Shown here: positions 34,333 to 44,312 of the stretch, piece by piece
Layout: the number at the start of each line of letters is the position of its first letter
Numbering within the stretch: position 1 is the first letter of the stretch
Source: a virus
IMG/VR virus record: IMGVR_UViG_3300017917_004390
Coordinates: 1 to 64,000 of that record
Reading direction: 5' to 3' (one strand)
DNA: 64,000 bases
Translations under genes and position numbers: made by a program
Notes under the pieces: model-generated
The model's database searches: none
What the model saw: only the letters and a program-made list of their open reading frames with translations
Told to the model about the DNA's origin: nothing

Positions 34333-34965
34333 TTATTTTTTTAGATTTATAAAAAATGGTATATTTTTTTCTAATATAAAACGGTCCATGTTAGGAAATA
34401 AAGAAATGAAAAAATCTCTAACTTCACCCTTTTTATCTATAAGACAGTTAAAATTGTTATTAAGATATGTCAAAAATTCTAATTTAATATCTTCAAATAT
34501 TTGATAATTTCTAATATCTATTATATAAATTAAGTCCGTATAAATATATACGGTATTGTTATAATAATAAATATTTTTTACTGTTTCTTGATTAAAGAAG
34601 TCAATAACTTTGTCAATATTATCAAACTCAGGGGTAAAAAATGGGTCAATTATTTTAAATTTATTATCAACTATCAATAAATCAGGTATAACATTAAGAA
34701 ACTCTTTAAATCCATTAATAAAATAATTTAAAAATTCTTTAGGGTTAAAACACCAATATGTTTTATTATTAATTTTATAATTTTCAATTTCTATATTAGG
34801 ATAAATAGATTTAGCATATTCATAACCAACTATTAATGTTGGAATTTCATCATTAATATAATTAGAATGAAAATGTAAATATTTAAGCAATGAACTATAT
34901 TCATAAAAAGTATTTAAATAATTATCATCTTTTGATAAGCCGCAAACATTAGCTATTTTATACAT
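34333..34965 (-). CDS. Protein of unknown function beside the baseplate hub gene
   Basis: A 210-residue protein, aromatic- and Asn/Ile-rich (TVKNIYYYNNTVYIYTDLIY). It starts one base before the end of the large hub/hydrolase gene, so translation is probably coupled and a tail-related role is likely. No domain is recognised. Confidence 0.5.
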   Translation of the reverse strand: MYKIANVCGLSKDDNYLNTFYEYSSLLKYLHFHSNYINDEIPTLIVGYEYAKSIYPNIEIENYKINNKTYWCFNPKEFLNYFINGFKEFLNVIPDLLIVDNKFKIIDPFFTPEFDNIDKVIDFFNQETVKNIYYYNNTVYIYTDLIYIIDIRNYQIFEDIKLEFLTYLNNNFNCLIDKKGEVRDFFISLFPNMDRFILEKNIPFFINLKK

Positions 34966-37900
34966 TATAATGAATTAATACGTTGATAATCATAAACTCC
35001 GTTTCTAATATACCCATATTTTTTCATAAATTTCTCAACTTGCATTATAACCCCTGATAATATTTCATCATAATTTGGTGCGGCTGCATATCCATCTAAT
35101 TTCATCATTTCAGCTATTTTATAATATAAATCAGGGTCAGAATATTGAGGTTCACCTTTATTTTGTAAATTATTATTTACTAATATATTAATATTTCTAT
35201 AGATGTTTGATTTAGGGTTTAATAATAAGTCACTTAATGCTTTCACACCTTCATACCTAGTTTTATAAGCTCTGAACTTGGCAATATAAACTACTATATA
35301 ATTATTAGTAGTACCTTTCATTTTCTGTGTTTGACCTATTTCTTTTTGTTTTAAATCAAAAATTACCGGTTCAGTTATTATATTACCGTTTTCAAAATAT
35401 TTTGAATCTGTAGTGATTCGGTTATTAACTGTCTTTACTAGTTCACCTTTATGATTATAAAAACCAAGTATATTATTTACTCCGGTATAATTAATATCGT
35501 TTGTTGATAAACTATCTTTATTTGATTTATATATATCACTATTTTCTTTAACTTTTGAGGCTTTTACTATATTAAAATAGATATTATATTTATCATCTGT
35601 TAATAATTTTTCATCACCGCTTTCAAGTATCATAGTAGCTAATGTATTTATAGCTGGAAATCCTGTTTGTTTTTGTACATCGAAAGCATCTTTAAGGTAT
35701 TTATTAATAACATTTTCTCTTCTATTACCACCAGTGTTTAAATCTTTATCTCTATCAGTTTTTATATTAGGTTTTCTAACAAAAATAGTACTATTAAAGG
35801 TAGAAAGAATATCCTCATTAATTTTATTAATAGTATTAGTATATTTATTATTTTTATTGTATAACATATAAGGTTGGTCAACAATAGGTAATGTGTTTCT
35901 ACTAATTCTATAAGCTTTAAATGATGTTTTTAACTGATTTGACGAATCAATTGAATGTGTTGTTGAATATAACATATAAAATCCATTGAAAAGCGGGTTA
36001 TTTGTTAAAACACAGTATTGTGTTGGCTGTATAGTCATACAGCCATGTGGTATTGTTGAAGAAATACTATAACTTCTTTTTTTATACAATGTTAATAAAG
36101 ATTGACCTTTTGGTAAACTAAAGCTATTACTCTGGTTATTAATAATACTAGATGTAATTCTTAAAGATTCATCAGTATTTTTATAATCTTCAGTACTAAA
36201 TCTAAAATCATTAAAAAATGCTTGATTTTGTATGCCAGTATAATTAATAATAAAACCTCTAACATTAGTATTTAGTAAATCAGAAGGTATATTATCAATT
36301 GTGACTCCATCATCAGGTATTAAATCATTTGTTTTAAGTGATTTGGACAGTCCTCCCACATAAATACATAAAAATTGTGGTTGAGTGTTTTGAACTTTAA
36401 TTTCATTTGATAACCGAAATCCATCTGACCATTTTTTAGGGTCATTAAATAAACCTAAATTTTGAAAAGGATAAAACCAAAAATTATTCTTGGTCAATAT
36501 ATTTGAAATAACTGAAAGTACTGACATTTTACTATCAGTTGAATCATCAATCATACTACTAAGGTCTAATATGCACTTTTTAGATATATCATTAAAGTTT
36601 CTATCAACAAAATTAAAAGTATCAATAGTTTTAGTATTATTACCATTAACCCTTGCATAATAATTCTCATATATCATCTGAAAACTATTATATAATTCAA
36701 GTTTTAAATCATTATCTAACACATTGGACTGAAATTCTTTACTTAATTCAGCTATTCTTTTATTATCTGATGTTATTTGAGAATTTAATTCCGTTAATAA
36801 ACTAAAAAAGTACTTATTAAATAAAGTATTACCCAATAAATTATTAGGTACAAATTTGTTTGTATCATCAACATAATTAATATTAGGTTCTGAATCACCA
36901 AAAACTGATGTATCATTAACCACAATATAATATTTACCCTCAAACCTGTTGGTTTCAGTATTAAAAACACCGAATATATCATTAATAATATCAGTTTCTT
37001 TTTTACTCCTATTTTTATTAAAGGCTATTAAAGTATCATTATTTATATTATAAGAAGATAAAAAATCAGAATAAACTTTAATACAGTTTTTGAAAAAATT
37101 ACTGCTCTTATAAAATATTAAACTTGAAGATAAAAATATATTTGATTTGATAGTGAAATATACATTATTATCTAATTGCTCAGATAAAAATCTATAACCT
37201 AAATTTAATATTAAACCTAATGGAACTTCTAAAATTGAATTTTTACTAAATCTAAAACTATTATACTTACCAAATAATAATATTAAATCTTTGAATTTAA
37301 TATTATTATCAATATTAATATCTTTTTCATTATAAATTTGAGTAATATCAGAACTTTCAACAATAAAATCACTTACTGTATCTACAGTAAGGTTATCTTT
37401 AACAAAAAGTATATTTTCCTTAGTGTAAACTTGTGATTTATTTTTAATAAATGTATTTAAAAGACTATTATCGTTAGTAGTTGTATTATCAACTAAATCA
37501 ATATTAATCTCATCATCTGAAAATAATAATAAACTATTAACATCGGATGAATAATTAGTGAAAGTTGTATTACCTATATTAATATTTGACGTGCCAAATT
37601 TTGTTGTTTGTGAATAAACTTCGGTTGTTGATGGGTTATTAAGTAAATAATTACCAACATTTGATTCACTACGAATATCTCTGTATAAATTACTAAAAAA
37701 ATTCTTAGTTTGTTTATTATCTTTAATTGATGTTAATATATTAATAGCTTCATCTTTAGATTTTTGTAATAAAAAATCATTATCAAACTCAATATGATTA
37801 GTTCCTTTATTAATAAAAACAATATATCTTAGTATTATTAATTTTAATAGTTCATTAACATTATTAGTATTACTAAGATAAGGATTTATTAATTCGGGTT

Positions 37901-39452
37901 CATTAAAAATATTATAGTTTTTGTAGTATTCATAAGGATTTAATGGGATATAATTATTAGGATTATTAATATTTGGATTGTTAAGTGTATCTTCATAGAG
38001 TTTTTCATTAATTTGTTCATTAACCATTGATTGAACAAATTTTTCAATAAATTGAACCTCAGGCCAAGTTTTAAAAGCTGGTATTGAACCAGGATAAACT
38101 AAATTATTATTGTTAACAACAGTGGGAAATCCTAACTTACCAATAATATTAGGTACATTTCTATTCTGATTAGAACCTAAATCACCAGAAGTTTTAATTT
38201 CATTAATCAAATAATCATAATCATTCATTAAAACTTTAAAAACATTATAGGCTGTTTGTTTTTCATTATCACCTAAAAATTTTCTAGTTACATTTGTAAT
38301 TTTAGTTTCTAATTCTTGATTAAAAGTTTTACTTTTATTTAATACCTCATTTCTAAGATTTTCGATATAAGAAAATAAATCTCTATATTCAAGAGTAATT
38401 TTATTATAAGATGTATTATATATAATTTGAATTAAATCCCTAGGTGCATCATTTTGTTCTAATGAATTTCTAAATGATTGTTGTATAGCATCAAAATAAG
38501 GTTTATATTCATCTTTATTTGTAGGATATTTTAGATTAACCAAATTAAAAATTAACTGTCTACCTTTATTTGAGTTTACAACATTATTAGTTATATCATT
38601 TATTATATTTTCATTTGGATTCAATATTTGAGTTAAATCCGATTTAATAGATTCTTTACTAATATATGAGTTTAATAAATCTGTTAAATTGTTATAAATA
38701 CTAGTTTTAGATTCTATTTCATTCCTTTTTCTTTTTTCTTCATCACTTTCTTCAATTCTCTTAATATTGTTATAAAGAGATTTTAATCTATAAAGTAAAT
38801 CGTAGACACTAACAACCTCACCATCTGATGTACTTTTAAGTCCTTTGTAAAAATGAACAGCCTTTAGATAATTGAAAAGTATATCAGTCATACTACTAAA
38901 TTTATCGCCAACAAATTTAGCTTTAATAATATGATTTCCACTATTTGAATCCACTTCAACTGTGGTGTTACCTTGAATCATTAATCTAAATTCAACAAGC
39001 GGTCCGTAAGCACCTTTAATTCTTAATTTAAAAATTGGAGGTGGTAAATCAAAAAGTGAATTAAATTTACTATTTGAATCTTGAATACTATTACCTTTTA
39101 CATCAATAAAAGTTATATTAACTATTGGTATTTTATTTGCATCAATATTTATATTGATATCTTGAATACCAAAACCTTCATATGTATCATTAGTTGTATC
39201 TGGTCCAACAATATATTCAGTATATCTAGTTGAATAATATTTATCATCAGAATTAATAAAACCTTGTAAATTAATAGTTTCTGGTTTAGAATTAGAAACA
39301 TCAATAGTATTATCTGAACCAATATTTATAATTGATTTACTTCTTTTATAAATTAATAATTCTACAAAAGGTTTAATATCTTCAATTTTATTGATAAGAT
39401 TATAGATATCAGTATTATCAATATCATTAGGATTTATTAAATAGTTATTCAT
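34965..39452 (-). CDS. Baseplate hub protein with C-terminal cell-wall hydrolase domain (GH73-like)
   Basis: A 1495-residue protein. The N-terminal ~210 residues (YEGFGIQDININIDANKIP, then PPIFKLRIKGAYGPLVEFRL) have the beta-barrel repeats of phage hub proteins. The middle is long, Asn-rich and without clear motifs. From ~1250 a peptidoglycan N-acetylglucosaminidase-like domain is visible: INTLATMILESGDEKLL with the expected catalytic Glu at ~1277, YNIYFNIVKAS, an IAKFRAYKTRYEGVKALSDL segment (normally 'fr.Y.s..es..d...ll'), and KLDGYAAAPNYDEILSGVI (normally 'GYATdP.Y..kl'). This would puncture the cell wall during injection, as T4 gp5 lysozyme does with a different fold. Confidence 0.7.
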   Translation of the reverse strand: MNNYLINPNDIDNTDIYNLINKIEDIKPFVELLIYKRSKSIINIGSDNTIDVSNSKPETINLQGFINSDDKYYSTRYTEYIVGPDTTNDTYEGFGIQDININIDANKIPIVNITFIDVKGNSIQDSNSKFNSLFDLPPPIFKLRIKGAYGPLVEFRLMIQGNTTVEVDSNSGNHIIKAKFVGDKFSSMTDILFNYLKAVHFYKGLKSTSDGEVVSVYDLLYRLKSLYNNIKRIEESDEEKRKRNEIESKTSIYNNLTDLLNSYISKESIKSDLTQILNPNENIINDITNNVVNSNKGRQLIFNLVNLKYPTNKDEYKPYFDAIQQSFRNSLEQNDAPRDLIQIIYNTSYNKITLEYRDLFSYIENLRNEVLNKSKTFNQELETKITNVTRKFLGDNEKQTAYNVFKVLMNDYDYLINEIKTSGDLGSNQNRNVPNIIGKLGFPTVVNNNNLVYPGSIPAFKTWPEVQFIEKFVQSMVNEQINEKLYEDTLNNPNINNPNNYIPLNPYEYYKNYNIFNEPELINPYLSNTNNVNELLKLIILRYIVFINKGTNHIEFDNDFLLQKSKDEAINILTSIKDNKQTKNFFSNLYRDIRSESNVGNYLLNNPSTTEVYSQTTKFGTSNINIGNTTFTNYSSDVNSLLLFSDDEINIDLVDNTTTNDNSLLNTFIKNKSQVYTKENILFVKDNLTVDTVSDFIVESSDITQIYNEKDINIDNNIKFKDLILLFGKYNSFRFSKNSILEVPLGLILNLGYRFLSEQLDNNVYFTIKSNIFLSSSLIFYKSSNFFKNCIKVYSDFLSSYNINNDTLIAFNKNRSKKETDIINDIFGVFNTETNRFEGKYYIVVNDTSVFGDSEPNINYVDDTNKFVPNNLLGNTLFNKYFFSLLTELNSQITSDNKRIAELSKEFQSNVLDNDLKLELYNSFQMIYENYYARVNGNNTKTIDTFNFVDRNFNDISKKCILDLSSMIDDSTDSKMSVLSVISNILTKNNFWFYPFQNLGLFNDPKKWSDGFRLSNEIKVQNTQPQFLCIYVGGLSKSLKTNDLIPDDGVTIDNIPSDLLNTNVRGFIINYTGIQNQAFFNDFRFSTEDYKNTDESLRITSSIINNQSNSFSLPKGQSLLTLYKKRSYSISSTIPHGCMTIQPTQYCVLTNNPLFNGFYMLYSTTHSIDSSNQLKTSFKAYRISRNTLPIVDQPYMLYNKNNKYTNTINKINEDILSTFNSTIFVRKPNIKTDRDKDLNTGGNRRENVINKYLKDAFDVQKQTGFPAINTLATMILESGDEKLLTDDKYNIYFNIVKASKVKENSDIYKSNKDSLSTNDINYTGVNNILGFYNHKGELVKTVNNRITTDSKYFENGNIITEPVIFDLKQKEIGQTQKMKGTTNNYIVVYIAKFRAYKTRYEGVKALSDLLLNPKSNIYRNINILVNNNLQNKGEPQYSDPDLYYKIAEMMKLDGYAAAPNYDEILSGVIMQVEKFMKKYGYIRNGVYDYQRINSL

Positions 39453-39489
39453 CTTATTGTTAATATACTATATTTAGTTAAAATATGAT

Positions 39490-39552
39490 TTAATAAACAG
39501 TTGGGTATTTTTTTTTAATAAACCAAGGTTTATATGGTTCACGTTTTGTCAT
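39490..39552 (-). CDS. Possible 20-residue peptide
   Basis: Reads MTKREPYKPWFIKKKYPTVY. Its ATG overlaps the stop of the upstream DNA-binding-type gene (TAATG), so it could be translated by re-initiation. It is the only coding possibility in the ~100-base gap before the hub gene. Too short to be sure. Confidence 0.25.
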   Translation of the reverse strand: MTKREPYKPWFIKKKYPTVY

Positions 39553-40463
39553 TAAAAAATCAAAGGTCTTTTCGTTAAAATTATATTAGTTTCAATTCTA
39601 TCATACATTTGTTCAAATACACCAATACCGTTAGAAGTTTTTAAAAATCTAAGTTTGTGATATATATCTGGATGTGCTTCTGAAATTAAATGTCTTTGAG
39701 AATCATCTTTGATGTTGAAATGATGTTTTACAACTTGTTCTCTTTTAAGCAGATTTTTTCTTTCGGAACTATGTTTGTATTTAACACCCCAAGATTTACT
39801 TCTATTAAATGTTGAAGATATTAAGCTATTTGAAACACCTAAGTATGCTAAATCGTTATCAATTACTGTTATCTTACAAAGTTTTTTTGGAACACCAAGT
39901 TTATATTCTCGTTTTGCTGATTTACAGTAGAATTCTTTAATAACGTTATCTTTATACTTATGTTTATTTTTTAATTTTTCATAAATGTCCTTTTCTTTTG
40001 GATTATCAGTAAAATATGTCTCTAAGATTTGTTCTTCTTTTGTATATTTTTGATTTTTAATTAACAAAGCCTCCTTAGCTGTGAAAATTAATTCTTTTAG
40101 ATTTTTAATTTCATTTTTATACAAAATAAAACTATAACGGTTGATAATCTCATAATTACCTGTTAAGTTATAAAATTTCTTTCTTAACTTATCCAAACCT
40201 ATTAGAAAATAAACACCGTTATGATTTTTAGTTATTAAACCTAAATCCAATAAAATGTCAAAATTTCTGTTAAACGTTCTAATTGAAATGTCAAGATAAT
40301 TTGAAACGTCCTCTTTTATTTTTTTATTTAATTTGAAATTCCCTGATGTACAAAAATTAATACCCACATACAATTTGTATGAGTTGAATAACTTAGTACT
40401 ACCACTCATAAAATGAGATGATAGACCAATAGGTATTTTTATGTAATCTTTATTAAATTTCAA
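39552..40463 (-). CDS. Winged-helix protein, function unknown
   Basis: A 303-residue basic protein. Residues ~15-85 look like a winged-helix DNA-binding domain as in replication initiators and phage regulators (SYKLYVGINFCTSGNFKLNK, then ISIRTFNRNFDILLDLGLIT). The remainder has lysine-rich helices and WGVKYKHSSERKNLLKREQV. The start is TTG at 40463; the first in-frame ATG is 18 codons later and would cut into the domain. It lies among virion genes and may regulate late expression, which is inference. Confidence 0.5.
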   Translation of the reverse strand: MKFNKDYIKIPIGLSSHFMSGSTKLFNSYKLYVGINFCTSGNFKLNKKIKEDVSNYLDISIRTFNRNFDILLDLGLITKNHNGVYFLIGLDKLRKKFYNLTGNYEIINRYSFILYKNEIKNLKELIFTAKEALLIKNQKYTKEEQILETYFTDNPKEKDIYEKLKNKHKYKDNVIKEFYCKSAKREYKLGVPKKLCKITVIDNDLAYLGVSNSLISSTFNRSKSWGVKYKHSSERKNLLKREQVVKHHFNIKDDSQRHLISEAHPDIYHKLRFLKTSNGIGVFEQMYDRIETNIILTKRPLIF

Positions 40464-40496
40464 ATTCCAATATTTTTACTAAGATACGATTTTTAT

Positions 40497-43127
40497 TTAT
40501 CTTCCGTATTTATCTTTTTTAAGTTGTACTACAACTTCACGTGTAATTTTTTTAATAATTTTTTCATCGCCAATATCTATAGTGTTGTTAATCACAAAAT
40601 TAGCTTTCATTTTTTCATCAAATTGTACCTTCAAAGGTTCTTTAAGAATTTTTTGTAAATTGTCTAATTTATTACTTTCAAGCGTTTTAATATCACTAAT
40701 AAGACTTTGAATTGCAGCTGCTTTTTTAGTGTCTATATTTATAAAATCATTTAAAACTTTAATTTGATTTAAATTATTAAAATTAATTTTACTAATATCA
40801 TATAGTATTTTAGAGACAACACTAAGTTTATTTATACTTTCAAAAACACTGTTTATACTTGAGAAATTTTTAAAATCAATACTCATATCAGATAAATCAC
40901 CAAATGCTTCTGACAAATCAGAAATTTTAGATAGATTTAGACCTGATATATTATTTAAAGATTGATATATATTATTTAAATTTATTGGTATATTGGGGTT
41001 ACCTAATAAAGATAAATTTTTAGCTGCAAATCCAACGGCTGATGTCATCATCGTAAATTCTACCGCTAACAATGAAACAGTTGCTAATAAAGCACCAAAA
41101 CCTAAAGCACCATAACCAGTTGCTAGTATAGCACCAAAACTTTCAGCTGCAACAGCAAGTATACCTGTAAAACCGATAATACCAATACCTAATCTTGTTA
41201 TAGTACCATTTAATAAATCTATTTGTTCAGGTGATAATTCTTTAAATGATTTGGCCATAGAACTAACACCCTCAGATGCCAATTTAAAACCATAACCCAT
41301 ACCAATCGCTGCAACACCTAAACCAGCTAATTTTGCTGCCGAACCAAAACCGCCAAGCATCATATCTTTACCAGAACCTAACATACCACCAGCAGACCCG
41401 ATAGAACTACTTGCTTTTGATAATGGTAATATTTTACTTAATAAGTTTGAAAATTTACCAGTAAAAATATTTAACATACCACCAAAACCAGCAAACACAG
41501 CTTTAAGAAGACCAGCACCAGTTATAATACCAGCAATCATAGCAATAGCCACACCTTTGCTACCAAAAGTTTCTTTTATTGATGTAGTAGCGGTCCTAAG
41601 TGTGGATAAACTACTATTAAGTAATTCAATAACAGGTAATAACAAACTTTTGGTTTCTTCAACTAAATCAGATAAAGCTTCATTAAAACTTCTACTATCA
41701 ACAGCCCTATCCTCAAGCGTTTTTTGTTGAGCGTCAAACAATTTCAATTGTTCTTTTGTTAAGTCTTTAAGAGCGACTTCATTACCATCAATTTTAATAA
41801 CAGCAACACCATTTCTTTTTGATGATAATTCAGCCAAATTAGCTAACATTTCTCTTTGTTTTTCATTACCAATAAATATCTGACTCTTATTAAAATTAAC
41901 TTGTGCCGCTTTTTTTGCTGCCTCAGTTAGTTCATTTAAAGGTATTGAAGTCGCCTCAGCAACAGCACGTAATCTATCAAAATCAATATCACTTATTTTA
42001 TCAAATGAATTAGTTTCTTTGTTAAAACTAGCGATATTTGATGTTAGTTTACCCAATTCTTTATTAAACTCAGCCGGATTATTTCTAGCTAAAAATGAAA
42101 ATTTAAATGGGTCAATTTTAGCGAATTCACCACCTAAAACCATTAGTTGTGCTGAAGCATCTAACATACCTTCAATAGTTCTAAATTTTTCAATAACTGA
42201 AAAAGTAGAATTCATTGAAATTCTTGTTTGTTCAGCAAACTGAGCTAATTTTTTGAAATCTTCAATACCATTTTGAAATCTAAACTTTTTATATTGTTCT
42301 AAATTTTGAGATATATTTTTTAAAATTTTACCTGAATTTAACCCTAAACTATCAAATTCATTAACAGAGTTTTCTATACCAGTTTTAATATCGTTAACAC
42401 CATAACCCATTAAACTAAATTCACCTACTAATTTAGATGCCTCATCAACCCCTAAACTAGTACCTTTAGCTATTGCAACGATATTTTTTAGTTGGTCTGA
42501 TGTATAATTCCTAGTTAAACCATTTATATCAGCAATATTTTGTTGTATTTTAACAACATCTTCCAATCTACCACCCATTTCAGCAATAAGGATATTAGTA
42601 TTGAAGGTTTCATTTTTAATATTAGAAGCTGATACGCCTGAATCACCAAAATTTAGAATTAATTGTTTTGTTAATTCATCGGCTTTATTAAGATAACTCC
42701 ATAATTCAGATACAGCAAATGTTGTAGCTGCAAATGCTATTAAGTTTGTTTGTAATGATGTACCAATTGATTTTGTCAATGAAACATTTTCTTGTAAAAC
42801 ACTAATTGAACGTTCATTTAATCTAAGAGTTTTTTGAACAGTTTCATAGTGCCTTTCCAATTCAGCTAAACGTCTTTTTTCTATTTCACTTAACTGTTGT
42901 TCATTAGCTTTATATTCTTCAATTGAATCACTTAGAGCTGAAATATACTCATTCATTTTTTTCTGCGACTTAATCATTTGATTAAGTTCTTTTTTTGCAG
43001 AAAAATAACCTTTCAGTGTTGATGATTGTTGTTCTAAAATACTAGACAGTTTTTCTTCAAGCTCAATTTGTTCTTGAACTGCACGAATATTCTCATATCT
43101 TTTATTTAATTCATCACCAATAGCCAT
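40497..43127 (-). CDS. Tail tape measure protein
   Basis: An 876-residue protein. Residues 1-110 form a long coiled coil (ELNQMIKSQKKMNEYISALS). A GEFSLMGYGVNDIKTGIENS-type region follows at ~200-440. Hydrophobic Gly/Ala-rich segments at ~520-560 and ~590-690 (VAIAMIAGIITGAGLL; GIIGFTGILAVAAESFGAIL) are typical of tape measure proteins that insert in the membrane at DNA injection. At roughly 0.15 nm per residue the tail would be about 130 nm. It abuts the upstream tail gene at 43127. Confidence 0.75.
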   Translation of the reverse strand: MAIGDELNKRYENIRAVQEQIELEEKLSSILEQQSSTLKGYFSAKKELNQMIKSQKKMNEYISALSDSIEEYKANEQQLSEIEKRRLAELERHYETVQKTLRLNERSISVLQENVSLTKSIGTSLQTNLIAFAATTFAVSELWSYLNKADELTKQLILNFGDSGVSASNIKNETFNTNILIAEMGGRLEDVVKIQQNIADINGLTRNYTSDQLKNIVAIAKGTSLGVDEASKLVGEFSLMGYGVNDIKTGIENSVNEFDSLGLNSGKILKNISQNLEQYKKFRFQNGIEDFKKLAQFAEQTRISMNSTFSVIEKFRTIEGMLDASAQLMVLGGEFAKIDPFKFSFLARNNPAEFNKELGKLTSNIASFNKETNSFDKISDIDFDRLRAVAEATSIPLNELTEAAKKAAQVNFNKSQIFIGNEKQREMLANLAELSSKRNGVAVIKIDGNEVALKDLTKEQLKLFDAQQKTLEDRAVDSRSFNEALSDLVEETKSLLLPVIELLNSSLSTLRTATTSIKETFGSKGVAIAMIAGIITGAGLLKAVFAGFGGMLNIFTGKFSNLLSKILPLSKASSSIGSAGGMLGSGKDMMLGGFGSAAKLAGLGVAAIGMGYGFKLASEGVSSMAKSFKELSPEQIDLLNGTITRLGIGIIGFTGILAVAAESFGAILATGYGALGFGALLATVSLLAVEFTMMTSAVGFAAKNLSLLGNPNIPINLNNIYQSLNNISGLNLSKISDLSEAFGDLSDMSIDFKNFSSINSVFESINKLSVVSKILYDISKINFNNLNQIKVLNDFINIDTKKAAAIQSLISDIKTLESNKLDNLQKILKEPLKVQFDEKMKANFVINNTIDIGDEKIIKKITREVVVQLKKDKYGR

Positions 43128-44026
43128 TATACTACAATATGAAAGGTTTGAACATCTAATCTTATATTATTAAACTTATGTTGAGTATTATTTCTATCAC
43201 TATAAATAATTTCATTTACAGTATAAGCATTAGGTGAAGTAATGACTTTAGAAATATCAAAAATAACTTTTTCGTTGTTACCTGATTTACCGATTATATA
43301 TTTAAATTTACCATTATTTGGTACAATTCTTACTGGTCTATTAACAATATAACCAGAATTCAAGAATTTAGCCATTTTCTTAAAATCAGTATTATTATTA
43401 TAAATACTATTAGAACTACTAGCTACTATATTAATTGAATACATAATTTCAGAGGAAGTATCTTCAATCTCATACGCATCTGAAATACTAACAACATAAC
43501 ACACCCAATTTTTTTCATTTTCTTGGATTGTTTTTAAATTTTTAATAGTTGGATTTCTTAAATCATTTTGTGTTATATTATCATAAGTTAAATCATAATA
43601 ATAAGCATTTTTAATTGTTTTTTGTTGGATTTTATTTTCAATATCAACAGCTACCATCCCACCGTTTCTTGTTGGTTGATACAATTGTAAAGATATTTTA
43701 TTTCTTAACTGTTGAGGTGTTATTCTATTATCACCAATAAAATTATACGGAGCTAAATTTATTATATTTTGTTCAATAGTAAAAATAAAATTACCATTTA
43801 AATAAACTCCTTTTGGAAAATCAACTGGATTATTACTATTTTGTGAAGCTGCAACAACATAATTGTTATAACTATTTCTATCTAAAAAGATAAAACCAAA
43901 TTTTCTATAATTTGAAAAATTATCAATATTACCTATTTTATCAATAGTTTGATTACCTAACTTTCTAGTTGAATCATTAAAATCCTTATATAAAGTGTGT
44001 AATTTACTTGCTTCTAAAATTTTCAT
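43127..44026 (-). CDS. Tail/baseplate protein adjacent to tape measure
   Basis: A 299-residue protein, beta-rich and Asn-rich, starting MKILEASKLHTLYKDFNDST. Position immediately before the tape measure gene matches where T4-like phages place tube-initiator or tube-associated proteins (gp48/gp54), but I see no diagnostic motif. Preceded by a terminator for the gp26-like transcript, so it begins a new unit. Confidence 0.45.
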   Translation of the reverse strand: MKILEASKLHTLYKDFNDSTRKLGNQTIDKIGNIDNFSNYRKFGFIFLDRNSYNNYVVAASQNSNNPVDFPKGVYLNGNFIFTIEQNIINLAPYNFIGDNRITPQQLRNKISLQLYQPTRNGGMVAVDIENKIQQKTIKNAYYYDLTYDNITQNDLRNPTIKNLKTIQENEKNWVCYVVSISDAYEIEDTSSEIMYSINIVASSSNSIYNNNTDFKKMAKFLNSGYIVNRPVRIVPNNGKFKYIIGKSGNNEKVIFDISKVITSPNAYTVNEIIYSDRNNTQHKFNNIRLDVQTFHIVV

Positions 44027-44042
44027 TTTTAATATAATTAGT

Positions 44043-44070
44043 AAAAAAAAATCCGTATTACTACGGATTT
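44043..44070 (-). terminator. Rho-independent terminator after gp26/gp51-like genes
   Basis: On the - strand AAATCCGTA pairs with TACGGATTT over a 4-base loop (44049-44070), followed by an 8-base T-run. The stop codon of the 83-residue gene lies within the stem. Confidence 0.85.
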
Positions 44071-44312
44071 CTTATTTTATCATATTCAGCCTTTTCTTTC
44101 ATTTTTTCTTCGTATAATGTATTGTGTATATATTTCCTTTCATATGTAGGCATTAAATATTTAACAGCTTGATAATCATAATTTCTAAGAGAAACTAAGT
44201 TATCAATTTCTCTAACTAATAGTTCTTCGTAATTAGAATCTTGGATAAAAAAACTTAGGGCCGAGGCGAAATTTACTACGAAAAAATTCTCCGTTTTCAC
44301 TTTGAAACTCAT
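44061..44312 (-). CDS. Small baseplate-assembly protein overlapping gp26-like gene (gp51-like or chaperone extension)
   Basis: An 83-residue protein from the ATG at 44312 (a TTG two codons upstream is possible). It reads VVNFASALSFFIQDSNYEEL, then LVREIDNLVSLRNYDYQAV and a charged end (KMKEKAEYDK). It overlaps the gp26-like gene by 80 bases in the +1 frame. The pair stands upstream of the tape measure gene in transcription order, where long-tailed phages keep the two overlapping tail-assembly chaperone frames. It could be made separately or as a frameshift fusion. Confidence 0.5.
   Translation of the reverse strand: MSFKVKTENFFVVNFASALSFFIQDSNYEELLVREIDNLVSLRNYDYQAVKYLMPTYERKYIHNTLYEEKMKEKAEYDKIRNP

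Noticed and set aside
39552-40463. A homing endonuclease between structural genes.
   Set aside because: No HNH, GIY-YIG or LAGLIDADG motif could be found; the visible feature is a winged-helix region.
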